Of a stretch of DNA of 64,000 nt, positions 1 to 7,440 are shown piece after piece (the stretch's first letter is position 1; each line of letters begins with the position of its first letter). Under the pieces are notes generated by a model. It was given only the letters and a program-made list of their open reading frames with translations, did no database searches and was not told the DNA's origin. The position numbers and the translations under genes are program-made. Location: NCBI RefSeq assembly GCF_014205295.1, contig NZ_JACHNF010000001.1, positions 496,001-560,000 on the forward strand. Reading direction: 5' to 3'. Source of the stretch: Kribbella solani (GTDB lineage Bacteria > Actinomycetota > Actinomycetes > Propionibacteriales > Kribbellaceae).

Positions 1-197
1 CCACGCCGGACATTTCGGCTCTCGCCGTGGGCTGCCGCCTACGGCTCGTGCTATCACGCGGTCGACGACACTGTCCGCGACGTCTGCAGCGATCCCGATC
101 GAACCCCAACGCGGGTGGATGTCTTTACTGCCCCAGTCAAGCCCAGAGTCTGCGTAGTCTCCGAGTGTGGATGGGACCTCCGGGCCGCCCTGTGGCC

Positions 198-767
198 CTA
201 TGTTTGTGACTTGCCATACCCGTTCCGCAAGTAGAGGTCGCGGAGCAGGCAAATCTCCGCGCCATGGTGAATGATCTCGACGTTCGAATACAGCATCTTT
301 CTGGCCATCGGCGCGTGGGCGAAGGCGGGTGGCTCGCCTTGAGGCTGTGCGAGTCCTGCCGTGCCGAGGCTGCGCACACCGTTGACCCAGGTCGCGTACT
401 CGTCATCAAGCTGCTGCAGCGCCTCCCGGGCGGTGCCCGCGTAACAGAATGTCGCCACACTGGTGGCCTCGCGGCCGAAACGCTTGCTGTTGGCCGATGC
501 GAACTCGCCGATCAGATGCGCCAGCCGCCAGGCGATTGTCGTCACAGGCTCCTGCTCGTAAGGCGGCTCACCGTAGTCCATGGTGAAATCGCCGGCCCCG
601 AAGGAGATCGGCGCAGAGCTTTGACCTCGTCGGCTGAGTGTCCAGCAGTCGGGGACCGGCTGCCAGAAGTACTCGTCGTCGGTCAGCCCATCCAAACGGG
701 GCCTGAGTTGATGCCGCCAGTGCGACTCGATCTGGTCGACCACCTCGGCGTTCCAGTCAATGTCCAT
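198..767 (-). CDS. DinB-like (DinB_2 superfamily) protein
   Basis: The 189-residue product reads as a DinB/YfiT-type four-helix-bundle protein. Three spaced histidines typical of the metal site are visible: one in the first helix (IESHWRHQ), one in AWRLAHLIGEF, and the HHG of EIIHHGAEIC near the C-terminus. Families of this fold include damage-inducible proteins and thiol-dependent transferases, so the reaction cannot be named. It starts at an ATG and stands alone, with 177 bases between it and the stop of the next minus-strand gene upstream. Fold assignment is fairly safe; function unknown. Confidence 0.75.
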   Translation of the reverse strand: MDIDWNAEVVDQIESHWRHQLRPRLDGLTDDEYFWQPVPDCWTLSRRGQSSAPISFGAGDFTMDYGEPPYEQEPVTTIAWRLAHLIGEFASANSKRFGREATSVATFCYAGTAREALQQLDDEYATWVNGVRSLGTAGLAQPQGEPPAFAHAPMARKMLYSNVEIIHHGAEICLLRDLYLRNGYGKSQT

Positions 768-944
768 CCGCAGACGGTAGCCGCTGACCGGATCTCAACG
801 ATCGGTTCCGAGACTTGCGAACCGGCCGGGCTCACTTTGGGAAGCCACCGCGCATCAGCCGGCCGTCCAAGCAAACGGTGGCTTCTCAAAGTGCCCCACC
901 CATCAATGGCTGGAGCGATTGATGGCAGGCCGCGGCAGGGGGAG

Positions 945-2663
945 CTACGCCGCTGGTGGGGTCTTGTCGGTGGTGACGGGCCCAGTGGGTCGGAGGACGC
1001 CGGCCTGGTGTAGGTGGGATCGGGCGGCGTTGATGGCTTCCGGGGTGGTGGTGAAGACGTGGCCGGCGTGGCGGAGGTTGTTGGTGACGTCCAGGGCGTC
1101 GAGGGTGCGGTGGTGGCCGGGGCGGATGCCGGACATGAAGACGGTGATGCCGCGGTGCTGGAGTTTCTCGATGGCGTCTTTGAGTACGAGGGCGCCGCTG
1201 GCGTCGATCGCGCTGACGGCTGACATGCGCAGGATGACGATCGAGACGTGCGCGACCTCGGACAGTTCCAGCAGGAAACGGTGTGCCGCGAACAGGAGTG
1301 GCCCGTCGATCCGGTACGCCACGATGTGCTGGTCCAGGAGTGCGCGTTCTTCGGCCGTGTGGTCGCCGGGCAGGTCTGGGTGCAGCGGCATCTGCCGGAT
1401 GCGGGCGGCTCTGGCGACGGCTCGGAGTGCGAGCGCGCCGGCGACGACGAGACCGAGGAGTACGGCCTTGACCAGGTCGAGCGCGAGGGTCGCGGCGGCA
1501 GTGAGGATGAGGACGATCGCGTCTGATCGGGTGGCGCGGGTCATGGCGCGGATGGAGCCGACCTCGACCATCCGTACCGAAGTGGCGAGCAGGACCCCGG
1601 CCAGTGCCGCGAGCGGGATCTTCCCGACCAGCGGTGCCGCCGTGTAGATGATCGCGGCGAGGAGAGCAGCGTGAACCAGTGCGGCAAGACGCGATCCGGC
1701 TCCGGAGCGTACGTTGACCGCGGTCCGGGCGATCGCGCCAGTAGCAGGAACGCCTCCGAACAGCGGGGTGATGAGGTTGGCGAGGCCTTGGCCGAACAGT
1801 TCGCGGTCCGGGTCGTGGCGGTGGTTGACTCCCATGCCGTCGGCAACGGCTGCCGACAGCAGCGACTCGAGCGCGGCGAGCGCCGCGACCGCCAGCGCCG
1901 CACCGGCCAAGGAGCCGAGCGCGGCGGGGTCGATGAACGACAAGGAGGGCGCCGCGAGGCCGGTGGGCAGCGTTCCGATCCGGGCGACGTTCAGGCCGGC
2001 GAGTTCGACGATCACGGCCGCGGCCGCGACCGCGAGGATCGAGAAGGGCACGACCGGCCGGATGCGGGCGCCGGCCAGGATGGTCAGCGCGACGATGCCG
2101 GCGATCGCGACCGCGGTCCAGTTGGGGTTCGCGGCGAAACTGGCGATCGAACGGGCCGCGACGACGATGATCTGGTCGCCGTGCGGTGTCGCGACGCCGA
2201 GCGCCGCGGGTAGTTGCTGCAAGCCGATGACGCAGGCGATGCCGAGCGTGAACCCCTCGACCACCGACGCGGGCACGTACGCCATGTAGCGGCCGGCGCG
2301 CGCGTACGCCAGACCGATCAGGATCAGGCCGGCCATCAGCCCGACCGCGAGCACGCCGGCGGCGCCGTGCGCGTGCATGATCGGTACCAGGACGACGGTC
2401 ATCGCGCCGGTCGGTCCGGACACCTGCAGGCCGGAGCCGCCGAAGAACGCCGCGAGCGCGCCGGCCACCACGGCGGTGGTGAGCCCGGCAGCCGCGCCGA
2501 GTCCGGACGAGATGCCGAATCCGAGTGCGAGCGGAAGCGCGACGATCGCCACGGTGAGCCCGGCGACCAGGTCACGGCGGGGCTGCCGCGACATCGCGGC
2601 CAGATCGGTGCGCGCGGGAAGCAGCGACCGCGTCCGCTGCCAGACCCCGAACCCGGCACTCAC
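945..2663 (-). CDS. SulP family anion (sulfate/bicarbonate-type) transporter with STAS domain
   Basis: This 572-residue integral membrane protein has the SulP layout. A short cytosolic N-terminus leads into the first core helix (DLVAGLTVAIVALPLALGFG), about a dozen hydrophobic helices follow, and a soluble STAS domain occupies roughly the last 130 residues (from DQHIVAYRIDGPLLFAA). SulP proteins carry sulfate, bicarbonate or dicarboxylates; the substrate cannot be read here. Its start overlaps the stop of the ArsR-type gene by 4 bases (ATGA), so both are on one transcript and the regulator probably controls the transporter. Confidence 0.9.
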   Translation of the reverse strand: MSAGFGVWQRTRSLLPARTDLAAMSRQPRRDLVAGLTVAIVALPLALGFGISSGLGAAAGLTTAVVAGALAAFFGGSGLQVSGPTGAMTVVLVPIMHAHGAAGVLAVGLMAGLILIGLAYARAGRYMAYVPASVVEGFTLGIACVIGLQQLPAALGVATPHGDQIIVVAARSIASFAANPNWTAVAIAGIVALTILAGARIRPVVPFSILAVAAAAVIVELAGLNVARIGTLPTGLAAPSLSFIDPAALGSLAGAALAVAALAALESLLSAAVADGMGVNHRHDPDRELFGQGLANLITPLFGGVPATGAIARTAVNVRSGAGSRLAALVHAALLAAIIYTAAPLVGKIPLAALAGVLLATSVRMVEVGSIRAMTRATRSDAIVLILTAAATLALDLVKAVLLGLVVAGALALRAVARAARIRQMPLHPDLPGDHTAEERALLDQHIVAYRIDGPLLFAAHRFLLELSEVAHVSIVILRMSAVSAIDASGALVLKDAIEKLQHRGITVFMSGIRPGHHRTLDALDVTNNLRHAGHVFTTTPEAINAARSHLHQAGVLRPTGPVTTDKTPPAA

Positions 2664-3007
2664 CGACCGGCCGACTCGGCGTCGCGTAGTTCGGCGAGTA
2701 GTTCGCTTTGGCCTGTGAGCAGTTCGGTCAGGATGCGGCGCGCGATCCGCAGCAGTTCGGCGACGTCGCCGCCGGCGAGTTCGTACACCACGGTTGAACC
2801 CTCACGCCGCGACGTCACGATGCCGTACCTGCGCAAGACCGCCAACTGCTGGGACAGACTGGACGGCTCGATACCGATCTCGGCGAGCAGGTCGCGTACG
2901 GGTCGCGGGCCGTCCTGGAGCAGCTCGAGTACGCGGATCCGGACCGGATGACCTAGCAGCCGAAAGAACTCCGCCTTCGCCTGGTACAACGGCACCGGCG
3001 CGGTCAC
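2660..3007 (-). CDS. ArsR-family winged-helix regulator
   Basis: A 115-residue ArsR/SmtB-type repressor. It has the opening FFRLLGHPVRIRVLELL, a recognition helix in GIEPSSLSQQLAVLRRYG, and a wing (SRREGSTVVYEL). No cysteine-rich metal site is present in the alpha3 helix, so the inducer may not be a metal. It lies between a small unknown gene (4-base overlap upstream) and the SulP transporter (4-base overlap downstream), forming a tight three-gene operon. ArsR-SulP pairs are common in actinobacteria. Autoregulation is likely but no operator is obvious. Confidence 0.88.
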   Translation of the reverse strand: MTAPVPLYQAKAEFFRLLGHPVRIRVLELLQDGPRPVRDLLAEIGIEPSSLSQQLAVLRRYGIVTSRREGSTVVYELAGGDVAELLRIARRILTELLTGQSELLAELRDAESAGR

Positions 3008-3282
3008 CGCTCACCACCCGGCCCCACGACATCATCACCGGAGCCGCCGGAGCCACCCGTGACGAGCGCCTCGCCCGTGACGAGCGCTTCGTTCGGGTTG
3101 AGCGTGATGTTGTGCTCCATGGCGATCCGCAGCAGGCTGTCGAGTTCGCCGGTGCGGATGTCTACCGCGTAGAAGTCGCCCTCGGCACTCGCCACGTCCA
3201 GCGCCAGCCTCGCCTCCCGGACCCGCCGCCGCAGGTCCGCCGCGAACTCACTCGTCTCCACCAGCGCTCCTGCCCTCGACAT
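3004..3282 (-). CDS. small hypothetical protein, first gene of the ArsR-SulP operon
   Basis: A 92-residue unrecognised protein. The first 60 residues are predicted helical and charged (FAADLRRRVREARLALDVASAEGDFYAVDIRTGELDSLL). The tail is Gly/Ser-rich and contains an exact duplication EALVTG-EALVTG, encoded by an imperfect 18-base tandem repeat near 3062-3097. Its stop overlaps the ArsR start by 4 bases, which supports real translation. The helical part resembles small actinobacterial proteins often found beside ArsR regulators; no function is claimed. Confidence 0.6.
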   Translation of the reverse strand: MSRAGALVETSEFAADLRRRVREARLALDVASAEGDFYAVDIRTGELDSLLRIAMEHNITLNPNEALVTGEALVTGGSGGSGDDVVGPGGER

Positions 3283-3438
3283 CCACGGTCAGCTTGATGA
3301 TGTAGTGAATTGAAGAATTCTGCAACTCGTGAACCAGGCGTGCTCGCGTCAGGCAGTCACCTACCGCTCGAAAGTACTGGTGCGAACAGGTCTTTCGGTC
3401 GGTGTTGGGCGCCGGCGATCGATGACAGGGTCGGGGTC

Positions 3439-4641
3439 ATGGAATCTCGATTCTCTTGGTACAGAAGGGCATTCGTGCTCCGGTGCGTATTGGTCGCCGC
3501 CGCCGTGCTGCTCTCCAGTACGACCGCCGTCTCCAGCAGTTCAGCGGCGCCGCGCGTCACGCCGTCCCTGCCGGCTCCGACCGGACCACACCTGGTCGGC
3601 ACCACGTCGCTGTATTTGAAGGACACGTCTCGCCGGGACCCGTGGGTTCCATCGGCGCGGGCGCGGGAGCTGATGGTTTCGCTCTGGTATCCAGCTCGGT
3701 CGCCGGGCGCGCACCCCGCGCCGTACATGACGGCCAAGGAGTCAGAGCTACTACTCACCAGCGCGGGGATCACCACCGTCCCGTTGGACATTTTGAGTAA
3801 GACGCGCACCCACGCGTACGCCGATGCTCGCCCAGCCGGACGGCATCTTCCGCTGGTGGTGTTGTCGCCTGGGTTCACCTGGCCGCGCAGTTCGCTGACC
3901 GCCCTGGCCGAGGACCTCGCGAGCTGGGGGTACGTGGTGGCCGCGGTCGACCATGCGTACGAGAACGCGGGGATGACCTTCCCGGACGGGCGGGTCATCG
4001 GATGTACTGCCTGCGATTTCATGGACAGGCCAAACTTCGAGCCAACCGTCATCAACGGCCGCGCCCGCGACATCTCCTTCGTACTCGACAAGCTGACCGG
4101 ACCACGCCCGAACCAAACGGCCCGAACTGACCGAACCGGGTGGTCCTTCATCGGGCCGGGGTTGATCGATCGGTCCAGGATCGCGATGGCGGGGATGTCG
4201 ATCGGTGGCGCGAGCGTCGGCGAGACGATGCTGACGGATCCGCGCGTACGGGCTGGGATCAACCTGGACGGGACCATGTTCAAGGACCTGCCGGCGAGCG
4301 GCCTGTCGCGCCCGTTCCTGATGTTCGGCCAGAACGCGCCCGACGCCTCCTGGGACCGCAACTGGCAACACCTGACCGGCTGGAAACGACGCCTCGCGGT
4401 AACCGGCGCGGTCCACGCATCCTTCACCGACTACGACGTCGTCACCCAGCAAATCAACGTGGACCTTGGGAGCCGGCTTCCTGGCACGCGCTCGGTCGAC
4501 ATCACCCGCGCGTACGTCCGCGGCTTCTTCGACCTGACCTTGCGCGGCAAACCCCAACCCTTGCTGAACCACCCATCACGGCAATACCCCGAGGTCACGT
4601 TCACCTCCTCAAGTGCGGCGGGCAAGCCGACCCGCTCCTAG
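3439..4641 (+). CDS. secreted alpha/beta hydrolase, PAF-acetylhydrolase/lipase-like
   Basis: The chosen ATG gives a 400-residue protein beginning with a signal peptide (basic start, then FVLRCVLVAAAVLLSST, followed by Ala/Ser-rich sequence). An in-frame ATG 129 bases upstream would bury that signal and is rejected. The fold is an alpha/beta hydrolase of the PAF-acetylhydrolase/dienelactone-hydrolase type: oxyanion-loop region VVLSPGF, then the nucleophile elbow GMSIGG with Ser near residue 254, and a late His in GAVHASFTDYD. It probably hydrolyses an ester outside the cell. The gene stands alone. Confidence 0.82.
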   Translation: MESRFSWYRRAFVLRCVLVAAAVLLSSTTAVSSSSAAPRVTPSLPAPTGPHLVGTTSLYLKDTSRRDPWVPSARARELMVSLWYPARSPGAHPAPYMTAKESELLLTSAGITTVPLDILSKTRTHAYADARPAGRHLPLVVLSPGFTWPRSSLTALAEDLASWGYVVAAVDHAYENAGMTFPDGRVIGCTACDFMDRPNFEPTVINGRARDISFVLDKLTGPRPNQTARTDRTGWSFIGPGLIDRSRIAMAGMSIGGASVGETMLTDPRVRAGINLDGTMFKDLPASGLSRPFLMFGQNAPDASWDRNWQHLTGWKRRLAVTGAVHASFTDYDVVTQQINVDLGSRLPGTRSVDITRAYVRGFFDLTLRGKPQPLLNHPSRQYPEVTFTSSSAAGKPTRS

Positions 4642-5116
4642 GCCGAGCGGCGGCCTCACGTGCGGGCGCTGGTGTTTCGTACGCTTGCTGACAGTTTCCC
4701 GTTCGACCCGAAGGACTGACCCGTGCCCGACCGCCCCGAGATCGTCTGCATCTGCGGCTCTGTCCGGTTCATGACGCACAGGAGCTGATCACCCCAGAAC
4801 AGAAAACGGCACTGGCCGCCCTCCACCTCCGCAAGATCGACCTGGCCGACCCGCATCCTGATCGTCAACCCAGGCGGATACATCGGCGAGTCCACCAGCA
4901 AGGAAATCGCCTACGCCAAGACCACCGGAAAGCCGATCACGTTCACGGACCCCGCCTGACCAGCAGGCAGGTCGTGGGTCCAGCGGTCGACAATCCCAGG
5001 CCAACCTCGAAGCGCAGCAACTTGGCATGACAGCTGGGAGGTCTGGCGAGTGCCGGGCTGCCCGGTGGTGGCCCAGAAGCCTTCGGCTGGAGCCGGAAGA
5101 GGCACACCCGTCGGTT
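4642..5116. other. gene-free stretch with one decayed gene
   Basis: There is no intact reading frame between the secreted hydrolase and the TetR regulator. The only recognisable content is the deoxyribosyltransferase-like remnant at 4723-4959. From 4960 to 5116 I see nothing supportable. Confidence 0.7.
4723..4959 (+). pseudogene. remnant of a nucleoside 2-deoxyribosyltransferase-like gene
   Basis: Three pieces of one protein family appear in sequence. The first is an N-terminus from GTG 4723 (PDRPEIVCICGSVRFM), which runs into a stop at 4786-4788. The second, in another frame from about 4776, reads AQELITPEQKTALAALHLRKIDLAD. The third, back in the first frame from 4852, reads RILIVNPGGYIGESTSKEIAYAK and continues to the TGA at 4957. 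An internal deletion removed the segment after CGSVRFM, and one extra C in the run at 4849-4852 shifts the frame again. The intact family is about 100-150 residues (CGS-R opening, G-IGEST near the end). The remnant is clear; the family name is from memory of these motifs. Confidence 0.72.
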
Positions 5117-5686
5117 CTATTGGCTGGTTCGACGTAGTGCCTTGCTGAGGACTGTGCGGATGCGGTCCGGGTTGGCTTCCTCCTCGTTGAGCAGGATGGC
5201 CGTGCAGAGGCCGTCGGAGAGCGCGACGATGGTTTCGATCGCGTCGGGGTCGTCGGTCTGGGTCCGAGCAAGTTCCGCGACATTTTCGCGCCAGCGCCGG
5301 GCTACCGGGCGGAGAGCGGGTCGGCGGGCTGCCAAGGTGGACAGTTCACGTTCGGCGAGCGCGCGCTCCCGGCCCGGGCCGGCGGACTCCGCGATCAGGT
5401 GGGCGAGACCGTCGATTGGCTCATCGCCGGACTCGATGAGTTGGCGGATGCGGCGGGTGTACTCGTCCGTGACGGTGGTCAGAGCGGAGACCAGCAGGTC
5501 GTCCAGGGTCGCGAAGTAGTACAGGGTCAGACTGGTGGTGATCCCAGCTTCCTTGGCGACGGTACGGTGGGTGACCCCGGTGGCTCCGTCGCGGCGGACG
5601 ATCGCGAGCGTCGCCTCGATAATCTGGGCCCGGCGACGTTGGCCGCGCAGTCTGCGCCCATCGCCAGTGTCGTGTTCGGCCGTCAT
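5117..5686 (-). CDS. TetR-family transcriptional regulator
   Basis: A 189-residue TetR regulator. The N-terminal DNA-binding domain is clear: RAQIIEATLAIVRRDGATGVTHRTVAKEAGITTSLTLYYF, the usual helix-turn-helix followed by the YYF element, at about residues 18-58. The helical remainder is the ligand pocket and dimer face. It lies 12 bases downstream of the MFS transporter on the same strand, so transporter and repressor are co-transcribed. The long dyad at 7302-7336 upstream of the transporter is the likely operator, giving self-limiting, drug-inducible efflux. Ligand unknown. Confidence 0.9.
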   Translation of the reverse strand: MTAEHDTGDGRRLRGQRRRAQIIEATLAIVRRDGATGVTHRTVAKEAGITTSLTLYYFATLDDLLVSALTTVTDEYTRRIRQLIESGDEPIDGLAHLIAESAGPGRERALAERELSTLAARRPALRPVARRWRENVAELARTQTDDPDAIETIVALSDGLCTAILLNEEEANPDRIRTVLSKALRRTSQ

Positions 5687-5698
5687 CTGTCCTGCTCG

Positions 5699-7291
5699 TC
5701 AGTGCGTCGCTGGATTACTTGGGTCCGCGGCGGACGACCGGTGGTCGCCGTTCGTGTTCGTCGAGGCTACCGGCTCGGTGCCGTGGTCGGCGTCGTCGAG
5801 CGGCCGGAGGTGTCGCAGTGTCGCAAAGCAGGCCAGCGCGGCAGCTAGTACGGCAAGGCCGGCGACCACGGCGGCGGTGTTGAGTCCGCTGGTGAACGCG
5901 GCGCGTGCCTGGTCGAGCGCCGATGACGGCAACTGGCGCGCGAGGGACGAAGCTCCGGCAAGACTGCCGCCGTAGGTATCGGCAGCGGTTGGTGACAGCC
6001 CGGCCGGGGCCTCAGTCTCGCTTCGGTAGATGGCCGTGGTGAGGCTGCCCAGGAGCGCAACCCCTGCCGCGATTCCAAGTTCTTGAACGGTCTCGGAGAG
6101 TGCCGCCGCGGATCCGGACTTCTCTGCTGGTGCTGCTCCGACGACGATGTCAGTACCGAGTGCGGCGATGACGCCGAGTCCGAGGTAGACGAAGGCGAAT
6201 CCACCGACCACACTCAGTCTGCTCTCGATCCCTGCGAGGGCAAGCAGCACGTACCCGGACAGCGACAGTGCCAAGGCGGCCGACATGACGACGCCAGGCC
6301 CGATGCGACCGGCCAGCAGTGGGGCTCCGATCGCCCCGATGAGCATGGCCAGCGCGGGCGGACCCATCCACATTCCGGCCGTCGTCGGCGAGAGGTCCTG
6401 GACGAGCTGCAGGTACTGGGTGACCAGGAACATCACCCCGCCGAACCCCGCCAGGCCGATCAGCAAGACGGACAGAGCCGCGGCGAAGGTGCGGCTGGTG
6501 AAGAGTCTGACGTCCAGCAACGGTTCGCTCAGGCGCAGCTGACGACGGACGAATGCGACTGCCGCGGTGCCACCGACCAGGACGGCGGCCGATGCCTGGA
6601 GGTCGATGCCGTGGGCAGCCGCATGCTTGACCGCGTAAACAATCGGCAGCATCGCGGCGAGGGACAGCACGGCACTCGGCAGGTCGAGCGGACCGGCGGG
6701 TGCCCGGTACTCCGGCAGCAGCGCCGGCGCACCAGCCAGTACCAACGCGGCAACCGGCACGGCGATGAGGAAAACCGCACCCCACCAGAAGCCGGCGACC
6801 AAGGCTCCACCCACGACTGGGCCGGCGGCCATCCCCAGGGCGAACATCGTTGCCCAGACGCCGATTGCCAGCGCTCGCTGACGAACGTTGGTGAACATGT
6901 TGCTGACCAGTGACAGCGTCGAGGGCATCAGCGTCGCGCCGGCCACGCCGAGCAAAGCTCGCGCCACGATCAGCAGGACGGCGCTGGTGGCAAAGGCCGC
7001 GAAGACCGACGCCGCGCCGAAGGCTGCCACCCCGATCATCAGCAACCGGCGCCGGCCGATCCGGTCGCCCAGGGTCCCCATCGTGATCAGAAAGCCCGCG
7101 ATGAAGAAGCCGTACGCATCCATGATCCACAGCGTCTCGGTCGCGCTCGGATTCAGATCCGTGGCCAGGTTCGGCGCCACGAGGTAGAGAGCCGTCACAT
7201 CAAGCCCCAGCAACATCGTCGGCAGCGCCAGCAGCGCAAGCCCCAGCCACTCCCGCCACCCCGCACGCGCCGCCGGTCCCATCCGCACCAC
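5699..7291 (-). CDS. MFS drug efflux transporter, DHA2 (14-TM) type
   Basis: A 530-residue major facilitator protein with 14 hydrophobic segments. The DHA2 signature is present: motif C-like LDVTALYLVAPNL in the first helix, motif A GDRIGRRRLLMIG after helix 2, and a conserved acidic residue in helix 1 (D29). QacA/SmvA-type relatives export cationic drugs and antiseptics using proton motive force. A second ATG three codons in (MGPAAR) is an alternative start. The gene heads the operon with the TetR regulator, and a strong dyad lies just upstream of its start. Confidence 0.9.
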   Translation of the reverse strand: MVRMGPAARAGWREWLGLALLALPTMLLGLDVTALYLVAPNLATDLNPSATETLWIMDAYGFFIAGFLITMGTLGDRIGRRRLLMIGVAAFGAASVFAAFATSAVLLIVARALLGVAGATLMPSTLSLVSNMFTNVRQRALAIGVWATMFALGMAAGPVVGGALVAGFWWGAVFLIAVPVAALVLAGAPALLPEYRAPAGPLDLPSAVLSLAAMLPIVYAVKHAAAHGIDLQASAAVLVGGTAAVAFVRRQLRLSEPLLDVRLFTSRTFAAALSVLLIGLAGFGGVMFLVTQYLQLVQDLSPTTAGMWMGPPALAMLIGAIGAPLLAGRIGPGVVMSAALALSLSGYVLLALAGIESRLSVVGGFAFVYLGLGVIAALGTDIVVGAAPAEKSGSAAALSETVQELGIAAGVALLGSLTTAIYRSETEAPAGLSPTAADTYGGSLAGASSLARQLPSSALDQARAAFTSGLNTAAVVAGLAVLAAALACFATLRHLRPLDDADHGTEPVASTNTNGDHRSSAADPSNPATH

Positions 7292-7301
7292 ATCCCAACT
7301 A

Positions 7302-7336
7302 ATTGAACGTAAGTACTATTTGTACCATGGTTCAAT
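7302..7336. promoter_or_regulatory. probable TetR operator for the MFS-TetR operon
   Basis: A nested perfect dyad reads ATTGAAC-N4-GTAC-N5-GTAC-N4-GTTCAAT, centred on position 7319 and starting 11 bases upstream of the MFS start codon. Its outer and inner arms both pair. This is the size and placement expected of a TetR-family operator, and the region is AT-rich compared with its surroundings, as a promoter would be. Binding is inferred. Confidence 0.75.
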
Positions 7337-7440
7337 AACTATGAGTTGAATGGCTTCCGTACACTGTGCGTTCCACAAGTCTGTGGATGCTCTCTGTCAT
7401 GACACCCGTACGCTGGGTGCCCACCTCCGGAGGATCTTCG

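Noticed and set aside
1..197. Short reading frames at the window start
   Set aside because: No domain, start signal or codon pattern supports a gene; it may be the end of an intergenic region.
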